Source: Lachnospiraceae bacterium
Lineage (GTDB): Bacteria > Bacillota > Clostridia > Lachnospirales > Lachnospiraceae
Direction of reading: 5' to 3'
Assembly: GCA_014804385.1 (NCBI GenBank)
Contig: JAAUZW010000025.1
Location: forward strand, 15,100 to 38,026
Length of the DNA stretch: 22,927 nucleotides
A model generated the notes under the pieces. It had not been told where the DNA came from and did not search any database. It saw only the letters and a list, made by a program, of their open reading frames with translations. Both the position numbers and the translations under genes were made by a program. Of the stretch, positions 1 through 6,688 are shown piece after piece. Position 1 is the stretch's first letter. The number at the start of each line of letters is the position of its first letter.

Positions 1-1172
1 ATGTGGATTCCCAGAGATTTCGCCACTTCAAGGGAATCTCTCAAGGCAAAGGCCACACCCTCCAGCACCGCCTGGGTCATGTCCGCCCTGGAGGTATCCA
101 TAGTCATGCCGATAAAAGTGCCTCTCGCATCCGGATCGTTGTGAGGAGAACGCTCTCCCATCAGATACGGCAGGAAATACACATGATTTTCTCCCAGCTT
201 ATCGTCAGTGATCGCTTTCTGCTCTTCCCCATATGCCTCGGTGCCGATGATATCATCCATCCACCACTTATTGCAGGAAGCCGCGCTTAACATACAGCCC
301 ATCAGATGATAGTGGCCATCCGCATGGGCAAAGGCATGCAGCGCATTGAATTTATCCACGCCGAACTTGTCGGAGGAGATAAAGATGGTGCCGCTGGTAC
401 CCAGAGAGATATTGCACATGCCGTCTCCCACAGTGCCGGTTCCCACTGCTGCCGCCGCATTATCGCCGCCGCCGGCCGCCACCTTCACGTTCTCAGAAAT
501 TCCAAGCTCCTTCGCGATCTCCGGCAGCACCGTTCCCACGGTCTCATAGCTTTCGTATATCTTTGCCAGCTGTTCTTCCTTCACGCCGCAGATCTCGCAC
601 ATCTCCTTCGACCAGCAGCGGTTTTTCACATCAAACAGGAGCATGCCGGAGGCATCGGAAACGTCCGTGCAGTGCACACCTGTCAGCTTGTATGCAATAT
701 AATCCTTGGGAAGCATGATCTTTTTGATCCGGGCAAAATTCTCAGGCTCCTTGTTCTTCACCCAGAGCACCTTCGGCGCGGTAAATCCGGTGAAGGAGAT
801 ATTCGCCGTATAAGACGACAATTTATCCTTACCGATCACATTATTTAAGTAATCGCACTCCTCTGTGGTTCTTCCGTCATTCCACAGGATCGCAGGCCGG
901 ATCACCTCGTCGTTCTCGTCCAGAATGACAAGTCCGTGCATCTGACCGCCGAAGCTGATTCCCGCGATCTGACTCTTATCCACGTCGGCAATCAGCTCCT
1001 TGATTCCCGCCATACTCTGCGTATACCAGTCCTCCGGCTTCTGCTCAGACCAGCCCGGATGCGGGAAATACAAAGGATACTCCTTCGATACGATGTTGAC
1101 GATCTTACCGCTTCCCTCCATCAAAAGGAGCTTCACGGCACTGGTTCCCAAATCCACACCTATATACAGCAT
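1..1172 (-). CDS. xylB: Xylulokinase, 3'-truncated by window edge
   Basis: FGGY-family sugar kinase that phosphorylates D-xylulose to xylulose 5-phosphate in the cytoplasm, the entry step of xylose into the pentose phosphate pathway. I translated the minus strand from ATG at 1172: the protein opens MLYIGVDLGTS (phosphate-binding fold). It then has GGQMHGL (xylulose recognition, as in E. coli XylB), AGGGDNAAAA around residue 250 with the catalytic Asp, and GERSPHNDPDARG near residue 345. About 390 residues are present of a usual 490-510, so the C-terminus lies left of the window. A GGGGGA Shine-Dalgarno lies a few bases before the ATG. The gene is divergent from a LacI-type regulator across a 197-bp gap, the usual arrangement for a sugar operon and its repressor. 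Xylulokinase is favoured over other FGGY kinases because of the QMHG motif. Confidence 0.93.
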   Translation of the reverse strand, partial: MLYIGVDLGTSAVKLLLMEGSGKIVNIVSKEYPLYFPHPGWSEQKPEDWYTQSMAGIKELIADVDKSQIAGISFGGQMHGLVILDENDEVIRPAILWNDGRTTEECDYLNNVIGKDKLSSYTANISFTGFTAPKVLWVKNKEPENFARIKKIMLPKDYIAYKLTGVHCTDVSDASGMLLFDVKNRCWSKEMCEICGVKEEQLAKIYESYETVGTVLPEIAKELGISENVKVAAGGGDNAAAAVGTGTVGDGMCNISLGTSGTIFISSDKFGVDKFNALHAFAHADGHYHLMGCMLSAASCNKWWMDDIIGTEAYGEEQKAITDDKLGENHVYFLPYLMGERSPHNDPDARGTFIGMTMDTSRADMTQAVLEGVAFALRDSLEVAKSLGIH

Positions 1173-1209
1173 ATTGATCCCCCAATCTGTTAAAATTTTC
1201 TTCCGTGCC

Positions 1210-1260
1210 CGTGCACGTTGTTCTTAATTTTATGATAATCTTTCCCAGACAGAAAAGCAA
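1210..1260 (-). promoter_or_regulatory. Candidate xylB promoter and operator
   Basis: On the minus strand TTGCTT (1260-1255) and TATCAT (1237-1232) are 17 bp apart, a fair sigma-A match. The 8-bp palindrome CGTGCACG (1210-1217) lies just downstream of the expected start site and is preceded by a half-copy (CGTGC at 1204-1208). An operator there would block xylB transcription and suits the divergent LacI-type regulator. Assignment to that regulator is inference. Confidence 0.4.
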
Positions 1261-1369
1261 GACTGTATATTTTTTTCGTAACATTATACAAAATGCCAAG
1301 GAACGCATTGTCTATTTCCACCCGATATGCTACGCTAATGCTATCGCAACTACGAAAGGAAATCCGGTT

Positions 1370-2386
1370 ATGGCAACCATCAAAGAGATCGCCGCTCTCG
1401 CAGGCGTGTCGCGGGGTACCGTGGACCGCGTTTTAAACCATCGCGGCGACGTCAATCCGCAAACAGAAGAGAAGATCTGGGAGATCGTCCGCAAGCTCGA
1501 CTATAAGCCGAACAAAGCGGGCATCGTCCTTGCCGCCCAGAAAAAGAATCTGAAGCTGGGCGTGGTGCTTCTGGGCACGGGCAATCCATTCTTTGACGAT
1601 GTGCTCTTGGGAGTGCACGAAAAAGCCGAGGAGCTGGAGGGCTACAACTGCGGCGTTCTCATCCGGCAGACGGAATACAGCATGAAGCAACAGCTGTCCG
1701 CCATAGATGCACTTCTTTCTGAGGGCATAAACGGTCTTGCCATCTCGCCCTACAACGATGACGCCATCCGGGAAAAGATCAACAGCCTCTGCGACCGGGG
1801 TATCCCCGTGGTAACACTGAACACCGATATCGAAAACTCCAAGCGTCTTGCCTACGTGGGCAGTAATTTTTTCCGTTCGGGAGAGGCCGCCGCCGGCCTT
1901 ATGCGCCTTATGACTAAGGGAGAAGTCCATGTGGGCATCGTATCCGGCTCCCGGAACATCCTGTGCCACACAGAACGTATCGCCGGCTTTGCCCAGGTGA
2001 TCCGTTCCCATCCCCACATCCGCATCGCGGATATCGTAAACAACAACGATGATGACACAGAAAGCTATACACTGACCAAACAGCTGCTTGCAGGTCATCC
2101 CGAAATCAATGCCTTCTATTTTACTGCCGGCGGTGTTTACGGCGGCTGTCGTGCTATCGAAGCTTCCGGCCGAAAAAATGACACAACTGTCATAACAAAT
2201 GATATGGTACCCACCACCCGCGAATATATGGAAAAAGGACTGATTGCAGCTACCATCTGCCAACAGCCCTTTCAACAGGGATTCCTTCCACTCTCTATCC
2301 TGTTTACCTATCTGACCACAGGGGAGAGCCCTGCTTCAGAAAACAACTATGTGGATGTAGAAATCCGTATCAGAGAGAACCTGTAG
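1370..2386 (+). CDS. LacI-family transcriptional regulator (xylose-type sugar sensor)
   Basis: Sugar-responsive DNA-binding repressor of 338 residues. Residues 2-26 form the LacI helix-turn-helix (IKEIAALAGVSRGTVDRVLN). From about residue 60 follows a periplasmic-binding-protein-like sensor domain of the ribose/galactose type (GVVLLGTGNPFFDDVL, GVHEKAEE, NGLAISPYND, GIPVVTLNTD). The open frame extends upstream to 1205, but ATG 1370 is chosen because the family N-terminus begins there and AAGGA (1356-1360) is 9 bases upstream. The usual LacI hinge residues between the domains are not obvious (NKAGIVLAAQKK). It is divergent from xylB and probably controls it. Its last 17 bases overlap the 3' end of the convergent EAL gene. 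The ligand is not proven by sequence. Confidence 0.9.
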   Translation: MATIKEIAALAGVSRGTVDRVLNHRGDVNPQTEEKIWEIVRKLDYKPNKAGIVLAAQKKNLKLGVVLLGTGNPFFDDVLLGVHEKAEELEGYNCGVLIRQTEYSMKQQLSAIDALLSEGINGLAISPYNDDAIREKINSLCDRGIPVVTLNTDIENSKRLAYVGSNFFRSGEAAAGLMRLMTKGEVHVGIVSGSRNILCHTERIAGFAQVIRSHPHIRIADIVNNNDDDTESYTLTKQLLAGHPEINAFYFTAGGVYGGCRAIEASGRKNDTTVITNDMVPTTREYMEKGLIAATICQQPFQQGFLPLSILFTYLTTGESPASENNYVDVEIRIRENL

Positions 2387-4097
2387 CCTGCAGGAATTCT
2401 TCCTCAAACCGCTCTGCCGGCGAGGGCTTTCCAAAATAATAACCCTGTATCATATCCGGCTTCGTCGCCATCATCTTGACAAGTTCCTCTTTTTCCTCGA
2501 TTCCCTCCATACACACCACCGAACCCAGGCTGTGTACCATATTTATGATATGACGGATGATGTTATAGTCGTAATCGTTCTGAAGCGCCTGAACCACAAA
2601 GGATCTGTCGATCTTCACAGTCTTTACATCGATCTCTTTCAGATAACGCATATTGGAATATCCGGTGCCAAAATCATCCAGCGCAAGATCGATCTTTCTC
2701 TCCTTCAGATCCTTGAAAAGCTCTTTGATGCGCTCATTCGTCTCTATATATCCGCTCTCTGTCAACTCTAAAACAAGGCTCCCGGGATCGATCCCTACTT
2801 CCCGGATACATTTCTCCACATCCTTCATCAGATCACTCCGGTAAAGCTGTACATAAGAAAGATTTACGTTCACATGGAACTCCGGAATGTACTCCTTCCA
2901 CTTCTTACAGATTCTCGCCGCCTCCCAGAGCACATATCTTCCCACCGGGATGATCAGGCCGCTCTCCTCCAGAATCGGAATAAACACCGCCGGAGATACA
3001 TTTCCGTATTCATCATTGTGCCAACGCAAAAGCGCCTCCGCACCGATCAGTTTATAATCAGGCGTAGATACGATGGGCTGATAATATACCTCAAAGCCTC
3101 TGAACTCATCGTTGATATCCCGCCGCATGGCTTTACGCATATTCAACCGTTCCAGATAAACGTCATAGGCTTTCCGGTCAAAGACCATCATCTGGTTTTT
3201 GCCGTTGCGCTTCGCCTCATTCAGGGCAAACTCCGTGTACCGCATCAGCTCCTCCACGCTTCTGCCCGCAAAATCTCTGTCCAGCACTCCCGCAGATACG
3301 GTATAAAAGCGGCTATACTCCTTGCTCTTGAGCATGGACACTATCTTTTTCTGAATCTGCCGGTATATCTCAAGCGGCTGCCTTGTCTCCACATCCGCGG
3401 CGTTCACGATCATAAATTCGTCAGCCACCAGACGATAGACATCCACACTCTCATCCACTGTGTCTAAAATACATTGCGACAGCTCCTGCAATACCTCGTC
3501 GCCGGCCTCAACGCCCTCTTTTTCATTGATCTCTTTAAAATTATCAATACCGACACGCATGATAAACCGGATCGACGCAGGCTTATCCCGTAACAGCGCC
3601 TCCGCATTCAGCCGAAATCTCACCTCTCTGCGAAGCCCCGTGATATTATCGGCTTTCGCTTTCTTCCCCAGCTCGCTGACCGCACCGATCAGGAGTCTGT
3701 GGCCCTCCGCGCCTGTCACCACGATTCCTTTACAGCTGACCCAGACTACCCTGTTCTTTCGGTCCAACCAACGGTATTCCAGAGCATGCTCATCTTTCTC
3801 ACCCGAACGACATTTCTCCAGATCCGCCGCAAGCATCGCATGATCGGCCGGGTACACCACTTTCTTGAGCGTCTTCATACAGTCCTCATTCACGGTAGCG
3901 TCGATGGGAAAACGCTTGGTCGCCTTTTCCGCCACCATATAGGTGTCCGTATTCAAATCCAAAATATACATATACGCATCGGATGTCTGCTGCATGATCT
4001 CAATGACCGACCTGATCTGCTCCAGCGACATATTCTGCAGTGTTTCTAAATAGTCCATACCGTTACCTCTGATACCTTTCTCATTGTGTCTGTTCAT
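2370..4097 (-). CDS. PAS-GGDEF(degenerate)-EAL protein, likely c-di-GMP phosphodiesterase
   Basis: Cytoplasmic signalling protein of up to 575 residues with no membrane segment. A PAS-like sensor spans about 30-145 (YRWLDRKNRVVWVSCKG). A GGDEF domain spans about 150-308, but its signature reads VADEF (224-228), so cyclase activity is doubtful; no RxxD inhibitory site is evident. The EAL domain (about 322-570) keeps the expected catalytic set: E354 in AEALLRW, N412, E444 in ELTES, D474-D475 in DDFGTG, K495, E531 and Q551 in QGYYFGKP. The likely role is hydrolysis of c-di-GMP to pGpG, tuned by the PAS and degenerate GGDEF parts. Two starts are plausible: ATG 4097 (GAGG 10 bases upstream) and ATG 4058 (AGAGG 7 bases upstream, 562 residues). 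The promoter at 4140-4168 permits both. The 3' end overlaps the lacI-type gene by 17 bp. Confidence 0.92.
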   Translation of the reverse strand: MNRHNEKGIRGNGMDYLETLQNMSLEQIRSVIEIMQQTSDAYMYILDLNTDTYMVAEKATKRFPIDATVNEDCMKTLKKVVYPADHAMLAADLEKCRSGEKDEHALEYRWLDRKNRVVWVSCKGIVVTGAEGHRLLIGAVSELGKKAKADNITGLRREVRFRLNAEALLRDKPASIRFIMRVGIDNFKEINEKEGVEAGDEVLQELSQCILDTVDESVDVYRLVADEFMIVNAADVETRQPLEIYRQIQKKIVSMLKSKEYSRFYTVSAGVLDRDFAGRSVEELMRYTEFALNEAKRNGKNQMMVFDRKAYDVYLERLNMRKAMRRDINDEFRGFEVYYQPIVSTPDYKLIGAEALLRWHNDEYGNVSPAVFIPILEESGLIIPVGRYVLWEAARICKKWKEYIPEFHVNVNLSYVQLYRSDLMKDVEKCIREVGIDPGSLVLELTESGYIETNERIKELFKDLKERKIDLALDDFGTGYSNMRYLKEIDVKTVKIDRSFVVQALQNDYDYNIIRHIINMVHSLGSVVCMEGIEEKEELVKMMATKPDMIQGYYFGKPSPAERFEEEFLQATGSL

Positions 4098-4139
4098 TAT
4101 CTGTCATCCTCGGTATCCTCTTCTACACCTAGTATTACT

Positions 4140-4168
4140 ATTATACAAGCCGTTCTTCCTCCTGTCAA
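4140..4168 (-). promoter_or_regulatory. Perfect-consensus sigma-A promoter of the EAL gene
   Basis: On the minus strand TTGACA (4168-4163) and TATAAT (4145-4140) are separated by exactly 17 bp, matching the vegetative consensus at every hexamer position. The predicted start near 4133 gives a leader of about 36 nt to ATG 4097. Interestingly, the spacer contains GGAGGAAG, which is not used as a ribosome site. Confidence 0.85.
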
Positions 4169-4366
4169 ACTATTTTCTGTATATTTTGACCATATTGCCG
4201 ATAAATTTTACGCGCGTTTTTATGCAAATAATACAATCAATTTACATAACAATACCAAAAAAGCGCACTTTATGTCATTATAGGATTTTCCAGGCCCCTA
4301 TTTTTTAGGCACTTCTTACATTACGCCAATCTTTGATATGTTTACATAATTTTAGCAAAACTATTC

Positions 4367-4395
4367 TATACAAAAAGAAAGGGGTTTGATATACT
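4367..4395 (+). promoter_or_regulatory. Extended -10 promoter of carbamate kinase
   Basis: TGA followed by TATACT (4390-4395) forms an extended -10, with TATACA (4367-4372) as a partial -35 at 17 bp. The expected start near 4402 gives a leader of about 50 nt, which ends in GGAGG at 4443-4447. Confidence 0.55.
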
Positions 4396-4452
4396 TGGGA
4401 TAAGCGACGCGGCAGAATACCTCGCCCGAAAATTTGCTGATTGGAGGTTACT

Positions 4453-5388
4453 ATGAGTAAGAAAAGAGCAGTCGTCTCTCTCGGACATGAGGCGCTTGGT
4501 TATACAACATTAGAACAGTGGGATGCCGTCAAGGTGACCGCCAGAGCACTGGCAGATCTGGTGGAGGCGGATTACCAGCTCACCATCACCCACAGCAACG
4601 GTCGCCAGGTCAGCATGATCCACAAGGCCATGACAGAGCTGCGGCGCGTCTACATCGACTATACGCCCGCTCCTATGTGTGTCTGCTCCGCCATGAGCCA
4701 GGGCTATGTGGGCTATGATATCCAGAATGCACTCCGCGCCGAACTCCTTGGCCGCGGGATTGCCAAAACCGTCAGTACCATTCTGACCCAGGTTACCGTG
4801 GACCCCTATGATGAGGCCTTCTATGAGCCCACCAAAGTGATCGGCCGCTATATGTCTGCTGAGGATGCTGAGATGGAGATCAAAAAGGGAAATTATGTAA
4901 AAGAAGAGCCCGGCAAGGGTTTCCGGCGTATTGTGGCGGCGCCCTGCCCCATCGATATTGTAGAGATCGACGCGATCCGCACGCTGGCAGCAGCAGACCA
5001 GATCGTTATCGCCTGCGGCGGCGGCGGTATCCCCGTGATTGAACAGAATCACGTCCTGAAGGGTGCATCCGCCGTGATCGAGAAGGATTCCATCGCCGCC
5101 AGACTGGCTGTGGAGCTGCAGGCAGATGAACTGATCATTCTCACCGGTGTGCCCTGTGTCTATCAGAATTTCGGGCAGCCCACTCAGGAGGCTCTCCCCA
5201 CTCTCACCACAGCCCATGCAAAGAACCTGTGTGAGGAGGGCCAATTTGAAGCAGGCACCATGCTCCCGAAGATCGAGGCCGCCATCACCTATCTGGAATC
5301 AAATCCCACAGGAAAGGTGTTGATCACCTCCCTGGATAAGGTCAAAGACGCTCTGAAAGGAAAGAGCGGCACGGTCATCACGGCGTAA
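4453..5388 (+). CDS. arcC: Carbamate kinase, motif-variant and orphan
   Basis: Amino-acid-kinase family enzyme of 311 residues, the normal length. The family reaction transfers phosphate between carbamoyl phosphate and ADP, giving ATP, ammonia and CO2 in arginine, agmatine or purine-derived carbamoyl catabolism. Family segments are clear: TQVTVDPYDEAFYEPTKVIG (113-131), RRIVAAPCPIDIVEIDAI (158-175), ACGGGGIP (187-194), AVIEKD (207-212), GQFEAGTMLPKIEAA (263-277) and GKSGTVI (303-309). Two N-terminal motifs differ from classical enzymes: GGNAL reads GHEAL (11-15) and HGNGPQVG reads HSNGRQVS (47-54). No arginine deiminase or carbamoyltransferase gene is nearby. Start ATG 4453 has GGAGG 5 bases upstream; an in-frame TTG at 4441 is less likely. 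The 3' end meets a shared terminator. Confidence 0.88.
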   Translation: MSKKRAVVSLGHEALGYTTLEQWDAVKVTARALADLVEADYQLTITHSNGRQVSMIHKAMTELRRVYIDYTPAPMCVCSAMSQGYVGYDIQNALRAELLGRGIAKTVSTILTQVTVDPYDEAFYEPTKVIGRYMSAEDAEMEIKKGNYVKEEPGKGFRRIVAAPCPIDIVEIDAIRTLAAADQIVIACGGGGIPVIEQNHVLKGASAVIEKDSIAARLAVELQADELIILTGVPCVYQNFGQPTQEALPTLTTAHAKNLCEEGQFEAGTMLPKIEAAITYLESNPTGKVLITSLDKVKDALKGKSGTVITA

Positions 5389-5400
5389 TTCATATAAATA

Positions 5401-5425
5401 AAAGTCTGGCCAGAAGCCAGACTTT
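5401..5425. terminator. Bidirectional intrinsic terminator (arcC/lspA)
   Basis: A perfect 10-bp stem, AAAGTCTGGC (5401-5410) and GCCAGACTTT (5416-5425), encloses the loop CAGAA. T-rich runs follow on both strands. It lies 12 bp after the carbamate kinase stop and abuts the lspA stop at 5426, so it serves both convergent units. Confidence 0.9.
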
Positions 5426-5890
5426 TTATCTCTCCCATATCCCGGCGATGGTCATCAGAAGCGCGCCGACTAAAATGCAGAAATCAGAAATATTAAATAC
5501 AATGCGGCGAAACCTCTCACTTTTCACCGGAAAACTCACATAATCCACCACATATCTGCGCGTCAGCCGATCGTAGGTGTTACTGTACGCCCCGCCCAGA
5601 AGCAGAGCCAACCCTGCCTTTAGGGTAGAGTTCCCGCGAAAACTAAAAGTCGTCAGAAATACCATCGTCATAAAGAGGGTCAAAAGCAGGGAAAGCAGAG
5701 CCACCGCTCCCTGTTTTTTCTCTCCCAGATCCAGAAACGCCCCTCTGTTATGATATTTCCTGAGTAAAAGTCTTCCCTTGCAGAAGAGTCTTGTCTCTCC
5801 CTCCTCCAGATGCCTTTCCATATAGTTTTTAATCAGCAGGTCGAGTAAAAAGATACCGACCGCCAATACTGCACATCCGATCACTGCCAT
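5426..5890 (-). CDS. lspA: Lipoprotein signal peptidase (signal peptidase II)
   Basis: Integral membrane aspartic peptidase of 154 residues that removes signal peptides from prolipoproteins before the lipidated Cys. Four hydrophobic stretches are visible (about 3-20, 61-82, 90-103, 134-150). Family motifs are present: LDLLIKN (16-22), HNRGAFLDLG (47-56), GGAYSNTYDR (99-108), YVVDY (113-117) and FNISD (132-136). By comparison with the Pseudomonas enzyme, D116 and D136 are the catalytic pair, with N104, D107, R108 and N133 as supporting residues. The usual FNxAD is FNISD. GGAGG lies 8 bases before ATG 5890. It is the last gene of a minus-strand run that contains two lipoprotein genes (lipobox at each N-terminus), which suggests a dedicated or co-regulated processing enzyme. 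Whether another lspA exists in the genome cannot be seen here. Confidence 0.9.
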   Translation of the reverse strand: MAVIGCAVLAVGIFLLDLLIKNYMERHLEEGETRLFCKGRLLLRKYHNRGAFLDLGEKKQGAVALLSLLLTLFMTMVFLTTFSFRGNSTLKAGLALLLGGAYSNTYDRLTRRYVVDYVSFPVKSERFRRIVFNISDFCILVGALLMTIAGIWER

Positions 5891-5914
5891 ATGGAGTTCC
5901 TCCCTTACTCTTCC

Positions 5915-6673
5915 TTACTGTCGGGACTGTCCAAACTGCCCAATCACCCGCATACTCCTGCGCAGGGTGATCCACAGAGGATGAGGCACGCCGTTTTTCC
6001 GAAGCGCCCGGTATCCCTCCTGAAAAGACACCAGATAGTTTTTAAGCCCCGCATTGCTTGTACCGCCATAAAACATAGCCACAAGGATCTCCGGCACATA
6101 TGCCAGCCGATTGTCCTCCTCCTTTAAAAAACGCACCATAAATTCATAATCCGCCGCACAGCGATAAGAAGTGTCATAAAGACCATATTTTTCGTAGATC
6201 TCTCTTCGCAGAAAAAGAGTCGGGTGCCCGGGCATCCAGCCCTGCGAGAGCTTTCCCTGCCCCATATGCCAGCGTCTTATCACCCGCTCCCCCTCCACAT
6301 ATACCAGATCCGCATGCGCCCCCACGCAACAAACCCCGCCACTCTCCAAAGCCGCGATCAGTCTGCTCACCGCATCGGGCTTGCAGAGCCTGTCATTGCA
6401 GACCGCCAACACATCTCCTGTGCTCATACGGCAGGCCTTGTTCATGGCATCATAGAGACCTTCATCCGGCTCCGAGACCCACTGTACCGAAAAGCCCTGC
6501 TGTTTTTCCATCCGTCCGGCAAAGTTCTCTATCAGTTCCACCGTGCCGTCAGTGGAACCGCCATCCACGACCACCACCTCAATATCCTGATAGTCCTGCT
6601 CTTCGATGCTTGCAAGGGTCAGGGAGAGATGCTCCTTTTCATTATAGACTGTCACCAGTAAGGAAACCTTCAT
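5915..6673 (-). CDS. Family 2 glycosyltransferase, WcaE-like
   Basis: GT-A fold glycosyltransferase of 252 residues, without membrane segments. It begins MKVSLLVTVYNEKEHLSLTL, has DGGSTDGT (37-44), EPDEGLYDAMNKA (about 68-80), GHPTLFLRREIYEKYGLYD and AADYEFMVRFL. This pattern resembles polysaccharide transferases such as WcaE. The metal-binding region, normally LNSDD, reads VCNDRL (about 91-96), so the DXD motif is altered. Donor and acceptor are unknown. GGAG lies 6 bases before ATG 6673. The gene is 15 bp after the GH-like lipoprotein gene and 24 bp before lspA, so it is probably co-transcribed; it may build a glycan handled by the neighbouring surface protein. Confidence 0.85.
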   Translation of the reverse strand: MKVSLLVTVYNEKEHLSLTLASIEEQDYQDIEVVVVDGGSTDGTVELIENFAGRMEKQQGFSVQWVSEPDEGLYDAMNKACRMSTGDVLAVCNDRLCKPDAVSRLIAALESGGVCCVGAHADLVYVEGERVIRRWHMGQGKLSQGWMPGHPTLFLRREIYEKYGLYDTSYRCAADYEFMVRFLKEEDNRLAYVPEILVAMFYGGTSNAGLKNYLVSFQEGYRALRKNGVPHPLWITLRRSMRVIGQFGQSRQ

Positions 6674-6688
6674 AATATTCTCCGTCGC

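Larger units (their letters stand above)
4098..4452. other. AT-rich divergent intergenic region
   Basis: This 355-bp gap between the EAL gene and the carbamate kinase gene has no convincing coding frame. It carries the two outward promoters listed separately. The middle part (about 4175-4360) is strongly AT-rich. I saw no clear riboswitch, ArgR or CodY box, or RNA gene in it. Confidence 0.6.

Noticed and set aside
1433..2275. 280-residue minus-strand open frame
   Set aside because: Antisense shadow of the LacI-type regulator, whose domains are clear.
4175..4360. ArgR or CodY box before carbamate kinase
   Set aside because: The AT-rich stretch contains only loose matches that chance would give.
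4510..5244. 244-residue minus-strand open frame
   Set aside because: Antisense shadow of the carbamate kinase gene; no ribosome site or known motif.
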